Shown: positions 10,894 to 21,242 of the stretch, one piece after another
Position numbering within the stretch: the first letter of the stretch is position 1
Layout of the letters: every line of letters starts with the position of its first letter
Origin: Dipylidium caninum
Taxonomy: Eukaryota > Platyhelminthes > Cestoda > Cyclophyllidea > Dipylidiidae
Reading direction: 5' to 3'
DNA length: 64,000 bases
Assembly (NCBI GenBank): GCA_017562135.1
Contig: QEYB01001046.1
Location: 4,092,001-4,156,000 of the forward strand
Position numbers and translations under genes: made by a program
Notes under the pieces: generated by a model
Databases searched by the model: none
What the model was told of the DNA's origin: nothing
What the model saw: the letters and a program-made list of their open reading frames with translations, nothing else

Positions 10894-13800
10894 AAAATGA
10901 ATCGCATTTGAAATCTAGTGAAGAAGCTCTCGTCCATCTTGAAGAGGTTATATCTCATGTCATTTCCGAAGCTGTTGAGTACGCTGATAAGCCTCCCGAG
11001 GAACGGACACTCCCTGCTCTTGTTAGAAAATCAGTTACTCAGCCCCGAAGACTTGCCAATACGAGTAATTATGGTTCAATCAGTATGCCTAGTAACGGAG
11101 CGCAACTTATGGGTTTCGGTCAGGTCGCTACCTATGGGTTCCCCCAAGTTCACGGGCAAATGCAATGTAATCCTCGATTTACCAGTATGTTTCTTACAAT
11201 TTCCCATTAAGTTCCTTAGTGCAAAATACAGCCCTATTACAACAATCACCCCAACGTATTATGACGCAGTATAACGGCATCCCGGCCAGCCATTACCATG
11301 CTCAAAACGCTCAACTTCATCAACAGTACACTCAAGCTGCTCAGCAGTTTCAATTACAACAACAACAAGCTCAGTATCAAATGCAGTTGCAGCAGCAGCA
11401 GGTATCACTTAAATCCTATTATTCTTTTTTAAATGTTTTGATGCTCATAGCCACCAAACAGGTCTGAAATGTTTGCTATCTGCTCTAGTATTACGCTATA
11501 AAGAACGCGAGTCTCCTACCCAAAAATTATCTGAATATTCCTTTCATTAAAGATTGTCTCTGCCTTGAAATTATTCGTTTCTTCTGTCAATGTCAGCCGT
11601 TACACTTTTTTAAATTTAAATGCGACACTATTTAACCTAGTAATTTGTACGCCAAATGCATGTTTCTTTTTAAACCTATGATAAAATCCTGTAGTCTTGT
11701 CCTATTTGATCCAATTCCTCGCTTATTGTTTTTCATACTTTCTATTTAACAAGGACGTAAGCTCTTCGGTGTTTCTAAACCTTGAATGTTCGGGCTGGAG
11801 ATCGCCTTTTGTACCAAGGTCTTATAGCATTATAAGACGTTTTTCTACAATTTTTGAGGTTTTACTAACTCCGTTTCTCCATCGTTCATACGTCACCTTA
11901 GGGTGGGGTGTACTCCCAATTAAGTTTGCAGTTTTTTGGTAATGGGTTTTTATGCTTTGTGTCTAGTCGTTTGATTGTTCCGAGGCATGCTAGTTTATAT
12001 GAAAGATTCATTAGTGGTTTTCTTCTACCTCTACTCTGTTGTGGTAGTGGCTACGGAACAACATCCCATTGCTTTGTTTGATGTGAAGATACAACGTGAC
12101 AATGAATGTATCCACCCCTGGGTTTTGTGCTCATATTATTCTTCTCTGCATTGAACTCGGTGCGAATTGTGCTACACGCTAGATTTTCGTCGTTCCACTC
12201 CCCCCTTTTGGTGTGTTCGTTGGCGCGTCCGTCAAAGTAATTCGTTCGGGGGACATTCCCCACGCTTGCCTAGCCTTGTGCTTCGTGCGCGAGTGTGCGT
12301 GCGCACGTGCTTACGCGCACCCATACGAACAGACCTCTCGTCTTTCCTACGTCTACCTTTTATTGATCGCGTACCTGCATGTGCACGTGCGTTCGCACGC
12401 GCGTGTGCGCCTCTTCTCCAAGTCCACCTGAGTTAGGCACCTACGCGCGCACGTTCGTGGACAAGCCCTGGCCCGTCTTGGTGCGCGCGCGCGCTCGCGT
12501 TAGCTCGTTTGCTTTTCCCTTAGCCTCTCTCCATGTACGCGTACGTGCGCACGTGCTTGTCCTCGTGAATAATTCCTAACTTAGTCATCACGTTTGTACG
12601 TGTGGCGCGCGAGCGTGCGATTCTTCGATCGCGGAAGTGAGGCCCTCGCCTCACTCCCACCTCCAATTCCTACTGCTTTGTTCATAACCATCTAAGTAAT
12701 ATACTTATTTTATTGGAAAAATATTAGTCTTGGCCTAAATATCAAACATTTCATCCGTGTCCACTAAATATAACCCTAGGGATAAGTTTCGAACAATTAC
12801 GGTATTTGAATTTTTTGGCTGTCTAGAAGGTGCGCTTTTGGCATGAGGAAAGTCGGGCTGATTATAACCGTCGTATCGCTCTTATAGTAATCTGCAAACG
12901 ATGAATTCGAAGTGAAGTGGCTCTTAGACACGAAGTGTATCAGTGTTTTCGGAAAGTTAGTTCTGTACAAATGTTTAATTGGTTAATATTGGCTCTCTTT
13001 GGCTTCGTGATCTGGTCTGGTTTTGTGGGAGTAGAGAGCTAGTACAATATCTCTCATTAAAAATTATTGCCGCACTTAATCACTTCTCTCTTTTTAAGGA
13101 AACATGAACTTTTTTGACATCACTGCAATAACAGTCACTTTAAAATCTCTCGATGAGTGGTAACTCCAAAGGAGTTCCCTAATTTTACATTTTTGAATTG
13201 TCTCCTCCCACCCAGCAAGCTGCGGCGGCCGCAGCAGCTCAACAACAAGCGACAGCAATAGCTGTGGCGCAACAGCAGCAAGCAGTAGCTGCTGCGGCTC
13301 AACAACAACAACAAATGATGTATGCGGGTGGTACGACCTTCTCCGTAGTTCCGACGGCCACAGCCTCCACTCCTACAGCCGTCACTTCCACCGCTCCTCA
13401 AGCAGCGCCACCTTCTTCGTCTGTCTCTCCCACAGGCAATCAGCAGCAACATTCCCTTACTCCTCAGCAGCTCCATCAGCTCTCCGCTGCTTATGCCGCT
13501 GCACACCAGTTACCTGGTAGGTTCAAGCTTTACCAGTTTTTCGTCACTTTTCTGATTTAATGGTTTAAGTCTGTTGCTTCTTTTCAGGTATGATTCAAAC
13601 TTTTACACCTGCCCAACAGGTGCAGACACAAGCCCAGCAAATGTCTGCTGTGAATGTGCAACAACAACAGCAACAGAGGTGGGCCGCCTCTTCCCCGACT
13701 GGCGTCTATCAACAACAGCAGCCTACCAATCCATCGGAGGCCCAGCAACAACAATTCCTTCGTGCGCAGCAGGTTCAGGCTCAGGTTCAGGTGAGAAGGG

Positions 13801-14250
13801 TTAAATGAAATCGCCAAAGTACTTATTGTTTGCCTTTCTGGGGTTTGTCTAGTGTTCGGTAAAAGGTTCCAACTCCAGTCGTTGACGTAGTCACAAATAG
13901 TTTAGACTGTCTATGAGGCCGCGTAGTGGTTGTATTTGCTTCCTTACATGTTTACTAAATCTAGGAAAGGTATATTGTGTTTCCCATCATTGCATTTATT
14001 TTCAATAATCATTATATCCCTAAACGTATACTTACCATGGCGACCAAAAGCATTTTTGTATTTATGTGCGTTTACTTCAAATATACTAGCGTTTGTTTTT
14101 TTGCATAGTTTAGGGCCCTTTATATATTTTGATCTTCGCAACCACTCTTTCTAGGTGCAGGCACAACACCAATACCTCCAGGCCCAGGTGCAACAGCAGT
14201 TGCAGTCCCAACAGCAGCAAAACGTTTCGAATCACCACTCTTTTGGATGA
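10894..14250 (+). CDS. Q-rich protein, unrecognised, 5' end missing
   Basis: Exons 10894-11184, 11220-11401, 13216-13516, 13588-13790 and 14155-14250 join in consistent phase (introns 35, 1814, 71 and 364 nt) to give 356 residues ending in a stop. The first block has a charged, probably helical segment (ALVHLEEVISHVISEAVEY, then KPPEERTLPALVRKSV). The rest is low-complexity Q, A, S and T: poly-Q runs interspersed with alanine (QAAAAAAAQQQA), a PTATASTPTAVTSTAPQ stretch, and repeated AQ/VQ pairs at the C-terminus. This composition is typical of transcriptional co-regulators, which is inference only; I do not recognise the family. The first exon follows a good acceptor (GCTCTTTCAG) and has no in-frame ATG near its start, so upstream coding exons should exist but none is apparent. 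Confidence 0.7.
12283..12625. repeat. Alternating purine-pyrimidine (GT/GC/AC) tracts inside the large Q-rich-gene intron
   Basis: Several runs of alternating CG, TG and CA dinucleotides (about 12283-12325, 12376-12412, 12440-12502, 12538-12562 and 12599-12625) sit within the 1814-nt intron. Such sequence favours left-handed Z-DNA. It is not a clean microsatellite but a cluster of degenerate CG/TG runs separated by unique sequence. Confidence 0.75.
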
Positions 14251-16689
14251 CTTGTTGAGGCCCTACTGACTCCTTATAGAAACTAAACTGACTGCAAGTG
14301 CTCGCCTCTAAGACGATTTGGGTGTTTGCGGTGTTTTATCTGCTTTTATAATGCATATCCCCCGAATTTTACAAACCATGTTATTCCCTTTTACCTAAAT
14401 GAACCCGGCCCACTCAGAGATATGCCTTGGGAATCGCGATTTTTTTACTGTTTGTTGTCTTGTGTACGCCCGACGCCCTCTTTCCCCACTCCTCCGCAGG
14501 CCCTTGTGTGCAAGTCTGGCACGCTCGATAAACGCGTCTGTATATTATCTCCATTCCTACTATACCTCATGCCTCTGTAACAGTCGACAGCAGTGCCTTG
14601 TGCTTCTTTCCCCTTCGCTCTTTTTCCGATCAGATTTTAATTCCGGATTTTTGCGTACAAGTCTCAGGTGCTGCCGTCGATGATTTCCACGCCATTGCAC
14701 TTCTCCATGTGATGGATACACTCGTGTAGCCCCACCGATTTAATGATGCCTTTTGTAAATGAGTCCTTTTTGCGTTCCTCCTTTCGCTCATCTTCGACGG
14801 ACAAGCACGCTTCTCGAGGGCAATCCGACTCGCCTCTGCTTCGCTCCTCTCTTTGGTGTCTTGCCGTTTTTATAACAACGGTCGCATTTATCTATGAAAG
14901 TATGTAAATGTGTTTTACCACTTGACGGGACAGCCTTCGTGACAGTGAAACACCCCTACCCTTCCCATTTTTTAAACCTATCATGCTGCTCTATATTGTA
15001 GATTAAGAAATGAAAAAAGTGGCCCCCTAGTGTTTTTTTATTGGATTATACTCTTTCCATCATGGATGACGGTACTTGGATGTAATGCTATGAAGCTGGT
15101 GCCGACCGTCCTCGATGCGCGACCATTGCCACTTTCCCCCGAAAGAGGCTCAGAATGCTTGGTCTTGATGAGTTGCTCAGGAGAAGAATGAGTTAACCCA
15201 ATTGGTCGGACATCGCACTAGTTGTAAAGCCGAGATTTTTGGATACATCGAGAGATAGGTATGCCTGAGTGACACCTCGATACTTTGAGGCTTCTCTAAA
15301 CGTTTCAAGTGAGTTAACATCTTCGGCGCTTATGTTATTCCCCCGTTGCTTGTGTGGCGGGGTACTGATGTAATCCACCCCACTGTCGCGTGAAAGCATC
15401 CGACGCATTTGGTGGCTAAGCAGTTCAAAGGTAGGATTATTGGTGCATCAACGCCCCTTTTAGATTAAAAATACCCGATAGCCCTTTCTGCCCCTCTGTA
15501 GTTCAAATCCTCAAATTTCCGTTCGTTAAAGGTACGGAGGAATCCCTCATTCGCTGTTGTTCGAGATATTTTTGTCGGGGCTTCAGTAACGGAGTACTTT
15601 AGTATGTCGTACCCTCATCACGGTGTTGTGGTCCTTTGTCTTCGAGCACCGGCGAGTACATGGGTTGCAGAATCGGTAGTATGTCGTAGTGAAACAGCCG
15701 GGTTAGCGGAAATTAGAAGTCGTCATCATCATTCCTCAACAGTTCGGCGTAATAGGTTGGTCTTATTGGTCGACTCAAAACTTCGCATGCGATGACGTGC
15801 AGCAGCGCCGCAAGCAACCTGCTTCCCGAAGATAAGGCCGATTGAACAAACCACAGTATATTATTTACTGGCTTGAGTGCCACTAAAGCTAGTCACAATT
15901 TGTTGTGTACAAGAAATACTAGCCTTTACCCGGTTGCAGAGATATTCTGCTTAATTTATTGGAATGGGCGATCCTCAACAGGAAATGCGTCTGCTCGTCA
16001 GGAATGTGGAAGGGCACGTGACGTTGAATCACATCCTGGATCTTTTATCACAATTTTAAGCGTGCATAAAAGGGTCTTGATCACCGTATAAACCGATATA
16101 TGGCCTGCTTTAAACAGTACCTCGAAATCTAATGCTCCAGATTCTCTTTTACTCCCATTAATTTAGTGCTGACATCGCAATAATTCGCCCTCTTCGAGCA
16201 AGGGAAGCCAATCCAATTTCAAGTGGGAATTAGTCCACTAAGCACCTAGATCAGATCATCTCGGGGTTTTTAAAAATCGTCATTAGGCACTCGGTTCCCC
16301 AACCGGTTGCATCGGAGGGGTGGGTGTAGTAACTTCACTTGCAGATATCTTGTAAAATTCTCCGAGACAACTGGTCTTAATTCTGGCTTTAAACCACCAA
16401 TCGAGAGCATAGCAAGGGGAAAATAGAGCACAAAACACACCGCGGAGGAAATCATGAAAAAAACAAGACGGATATTCCATTACAAGAGGATCTCTGGTGT
16501 CAATAAGCAGCCACAAACTGTTAGCCATTGGATAGCTCCCGCAAACTCATTTACGACTAGGGATTATTTCTAAGCTATTTTGGCGGTTTACCCGTCTGAG
16601 TACACAGAACACAGTGACGGCAATAAGGGAAAAAGGATATGTTCTCTTTAATTCTATTGAGCTGTACAAAAATAGACAAGTCGGAAAAC
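14251..16689. other. Intergenic region between Q-rich gene and NOL6 (convergent 3' ends)
   Basis: This holds the 3' flanks of two convergent genes. I find no conserved coding sequence. A minus-strand AATAAA lies near 15954-15959, too far from the NOL6 stop to assign with confidence. Confidence 0.45.
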
Positions 16690-19600
16690 TTATCGTTTGC
16701 ATGTTTTTAGCTCTTTACTACCACTTCCAGATTCTTTTAACTTCTTCCTGGATTCTGAAGAAGTGCGACTTGCGCTTCCATCTTCCCCCGCCTCTGCACC
16801 TATACCGCGTTTGCCATGTCTCTTCATCCTAGCTGAGGCGCGTAAATGGACGACGGTCATATCAGGTGTTTCCTCTTCCATGCCAGGTAAGTGGAACAAA
16901 TTGGGCCGCTGCACCTCCACGGAAGACACCATCTCCGCTGCCCAGAAGCGTAGAGCTTCCACGGCGGATCGGACGTCCACAGCAATAGCCATCGATCCAC
17001 TGGGTGTTTCTCGGTGACAAGCGAAACCAGATGCATTGTAGAGGTTTGACTCAGTGAAGGGTTTTAGCTCGAGGGATTCGCGTACGTCGCATCGCCCTTT
17101 ATAGTCATCCCTAACCAGCGACCAGAGTGACGATCCCACAGGTAGTCAAATAGATCCCATTTTTTAAATTTTATCTGAAAGTGCATTGAAAAATTACTAG
17201 ACACTAAGAGGCCCTTACCGCTCTGAATCAGCATATTTTAGGAATACAGACCTAAGCTAAATCACTTAACACAGTATAAAAAGCCTTAAGTTCACGTTTT
17301 TAGCTTCAAGTAAGGTCAGAGGAATATATATATATAGCAATGCATGAATGAGTTAGTCTGACACAACTGAAACTGATCGATCACTCCCAGAAAATCAGGA
17401 TGTGCTCTCGTAACAAAACCCGAAACTACTAAAATTTACAGCTGTACTTAAATTCATTTCTAACAAAAAAAACGTTAAAAGGGAGAGAACTCGTACCAAT
17501 TTTAACATGAAATGAGTTGAGAGAAAACATACCTGTATCTGACGCAACAGCCAAATGACGGGATCGCAGAGGTAACCCTTTGGCCAGTAGCTGGCTCCAG
17601 GATGAGGTAGCTCAAAAGTGACTAGATCAGACTCTTTCGTAGTGGTTAGAGTTTTATCACTTTTCGTCGGCTTCTCGCTTTCCCAAGACTTTTTGAGTGC
17701 CCAACTTGGTACCTCGAGATCAACAGCTTCTAATATTCGTGTTTTATAAACGGATGGGCGAAGCTTAATAAGAACATCCATTTTTGAAAGGTCTGGTCGG
17801 AAGACTGCCTAAAGCAAATTCACTTTTACATGAAAGACAATAGAGCTTGGGTCCAAAAATTATCATATACGAAAGTGTTTACTCAGTTTGCTCGACACGC
17901 TAATCCTAGGGCTGAACATCCAACATTCAAATTCTGCAGACTCCATCTTGCACATGCGGTATTAAACTCTCTCTCTCTAAACTTAAACGCCGTTAAAACG
18001 TACGCCACATCACAAAAAGATTTAGTTATCGATTCTTAAATGAGACACTATAATGATACAACATTTCGAATATGGGAAAGAAATTAAGAAGGTAATGATT
18101 GACTATTGGGAATGTAACGGGAAAAACGTACTTTTAAGTCGGAAAATTCAGCACCAGCGATCAGCATGGCGCGAAGCAATTCATGTGAGTGCATCGCCAG
18201 CGCCTGTAAGCGTTTGAGACCTTCTACCGAAGGGCCCTGAATGGTCCAGTGGGTCCCTGAGTGGTCAAGGGGGGTAGCGATTACCATTGCAGGTAATTTT
18301 TCACGCGGGGTAATCTTAAAAGCGGCAACCAAGGCGCTAGCTTGCATCTGGCCTTCCTCTAAAAAGGAGTTAATAGGGCGAGGTAACATAGGAAATGTGC
18401 GTCCGCACCCTATAATTTCGAACACAAGTGGAGTAGGGTGAGAAAATGAACTAAAACGATGGTGAAGTCGTTTACTCACTCGTTGAAAATCCATCATTTA
18501 GGTCAACCAAGAGAATATTATTCGCCCAATCAAATGAGTACAGAAGCCGAAGGAAACGTAAAAACGTCGCCAATGGAGAAGCTGAGATAAAACTATCTTC
18601 TGTGGGGATCTGGACATTCGGAGTAAAACCTCCAGCGCGTATAATAAGCAATTCAACAGCTATTTCAGAAAGTCGACAATGTGTTGCACCAAGATCAGCA
18701 TCACCTAACTGATGCAGTTGAGGAGGGAGCCCATAGGGTTCAATGCATGGATCGGGACAATAAACGACAGGAAAGCCATGGGCAGAGAGCCACCTTTTCG
18801 CCAAACGGCATGCTTCCGGAAATGTATACAAATGACTCCTTGAAATGGCTACTAATTGATTAGCCACAGCAGGTAATCGTTTATTAAACGTTAACCACTT
18901 CCGTAAAACTTCAGGCTCATCAATGGGATGACTTTTGACAGTTTTAGAAGAGGGTTTACGGTCGTTTGATTTGTTCCCACCGAAGCACCGACGTAAAAGA
19001 GTAAATTCTATGGGTTGACAGAAGTTGACACGAAAGATTACACCGTTCTAAAATATTTTAAGAGTTAGATGTCATCAAGGTCAAACAATTCAAGACATAA
19101 TTGAAATGACCATAAAAATATCCAGCATTCCAGTAGAAACAATCCTTGATGGAATCCCGAGGTGGACAAGTAGATTCTTAATACGAAGAAGGAATAGACG
19201 TTTCATGTGAAGGAAAGCCTGATAGTTATCACGAGGCCATTTATTGGAAGATTCAATGCTCATGATCGCTAAAACGAAATGCACCTCAAAAGAAGGGGAA
19301 AAGACATGTGCGTACCCAATGCCGTGGCTTACCGTATATAGGCCTAAGCGTATAGTGAACATCGTGCCACGGATTTTGCAACGTCTTAGGCTTTCGCGGC
19401 GAACTTCGTGCAGTAACAATGGGGGCGAAAACTGACGTATCTCGAAATTCCGCTGAGATAGCTTGAACGCTCATAATATTTAATGGTAGATGCTTGTTGA
19501 AACTACACAGAACGGAACGTAGCCTGTCGAGGGATCGGATAAGATGCAATGTACTCGCACGAGAAGGTAATCGAAGAGATGTATAAGGAGGTGAAAATGA

Positions 19601-20309
19601 GTGCAACAAGTCACTGAGTCGCGTGGGTGAGACATGGTGCCACAACTTGATTTCCGTACCGGAAACAAGTTTGAAGTTCCTGAAGGTATATAAGGTAAGA
19701 ACAGAATTAAAAGAACCCTAAAAGCCTTGGGTTGTAGATGACCCTACCTCAAGAGCACGTAGTCGATTATTTGCGAAGTAATATCTTTTAAGGAATCCCA
19801 GATAACACACTCAAATAAATCGCCGTCTAAGTGTCTTATCTCGGATTTATCTCCCCAAAATTGTCTAAATTGATTACCAGCGTCAGTACCACTTCGGGGA
19901 CCGCGGGTTATGGGAGTGTAGAGCATTGAAGGATTCAACCTCAGGCCAATGGCCAAAAAAGTGGCCTTTAAATATAATGTTACATAATGGTATGCGTGCC
20001 TTTGACCTCAATGGTATGTTTAAACATTTTACAAGGTAACGCGCTCTCCCAATACGTCAGCCACTGGAAGCACAACTTTTTCGAGCCAGTCCATATAAAG
20101 CGCATGCTTCACTGAGCAAATTAGTTTGAAATCAATATTGTTGCAATTGAATCTAAAAATATATTGACAAATGAGCGTACATCACCAAGTGGTCGAACTC
20201 CTCTAATGGATCCATCACGACACGACGGCACGCGCAATGGCTGGAAAGGGCGCCAGCGATCGAACGCATACAAAGCCGCAGCAAGGGTTGGTCATGCTCC
20301 TTGACGCTC
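16690..20309 (-). CDS. NOL6: Nucleolar protein 6 (Nrap/Utp22 family), C-terminal half, frameshifted
   Basis: Component of the small-subunit processome in rRNA maturation. Minus-strand exons: 20309-20181, 20152-20041, 19965-19748, 19679-19333, 19268-19111, 19047-18480, 18409-18132, 17808-17533 and 17174-16690. Family landmarks: LAIGLRLNPSM, QFRQFWGDKSEIRHLDGDLF, LCSFNKHLPLNIMSVQAIS, SSNKWPRDNYQAF, ACRLAKRWLSAHGF, ATFLRFLRLLYSFDWANNIL, LPAMVIATPLDHSG, MDVLIKLRPS and LFDYLWDRHSGRWLGM. After the last one the frame must shift (within about 17085-17110) to reach ELKPFTESNLYN and VDVRSAVEALRFWAAEMV. The protein ends in a lysine/serine-rich tail. The intron 20180-20153 would be only 28 nt, and the 20041 donor (GTTACC) is weak. 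The N-terminal half of the family (roughly 500 residues in human NOL6) is not found upstream. Confidence 0.9.
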
Positions 20310-21242
20310 CTACAACCATCAAAAGCTTTAAAATCTAAACTTTAAGATTTTACAAGTTTTTTTGGCAAGGCAATATAACTGAAAATGAAGCGCTATAAGT
20401 ACTTTTGAGACAGTGACGACATTATTGCCACAAACTCATATCTCGATCAAAATTTTTGAAATTGACATTTCGTATATTGGAATTATACAGGCGAGACTGA
20501 GGAATCAGATATCAAGCAGTACGTTCGTATTCTATGAGCGGTGACCTTCTCAAACCCTGGTTATACGTGGCGTTATCGCCCTGTACTTATCGGCAATAGT
20601 CTCTGGGTTTGGGCCATTCATATCATCTCATTACGCTCACGTCAATTATGCTTCTTCTGAATCATCTGCTTTGGTGCGAGTTTTCAATTTGCCCGATCTC
20701 TACCAGCCCACTGTTTCTTTCTTTCCATTAGCCATTTTTACGACAATTTTCTTCGTCTGATACCAAGTACACATGGATGGATATTTATGGCCCCCGACGC
20801 TTGGTTATGTTATATACGTCTTTTGTGGCAATTGCCGCTGTTTATCTCTCGATATTTCAAAATTTCTCATTGCTTATGCTCTTATCAATTCATGGGATAC
20901 TTATCGATGACTTGCCCCAAATTAAAGCGGTCATATGAAATTCTCAATTACATACCAGTTAATTTTTTTGAATTTACAGACTGTTCTAGCTTTAAATCTG
21001 AGTAGTTTAACTGACGGCTTACACTGTTCACGTATTAATGGTTTCTACTGAACCTTATCCTCATGGAAGAGATCATTTGTACTATCACTAATGTCATTGC
21101 GTCACTGTTTTGTCTGTATTATTGCGAAATTTCACTTGTCACCGTTATTTCGTCGTTTCAGTGTGGATTTGATAAGTATTTTCACACGCCGTTATCTTGT
21201 TACGCAAGGCTTCGTTCTTCACAGTCTTTCACCCCAGTAAGA
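20310..21242. other. Gap between the truncated NOL6 5' side and XPNPEP1 (divergent)
   Basis: AT-rich sequence between two divergently oriented genes. It should hold the missing NOL6 exons or the XPNPEP1 promoter. I could not identify NOL6-like coding sequence on the minus strand here. An acceptor-like CTTTCACCCCAG at 21227-21238 lies 4 nt before the XPNPEP1 ATG. Confidence 0.45.

Noticed and set aside
15480..15560. tRNA-like TTCAAATCC box B motif
   Set aside because: No matching A box, acceptor stem or anticodon arm can be built around it.
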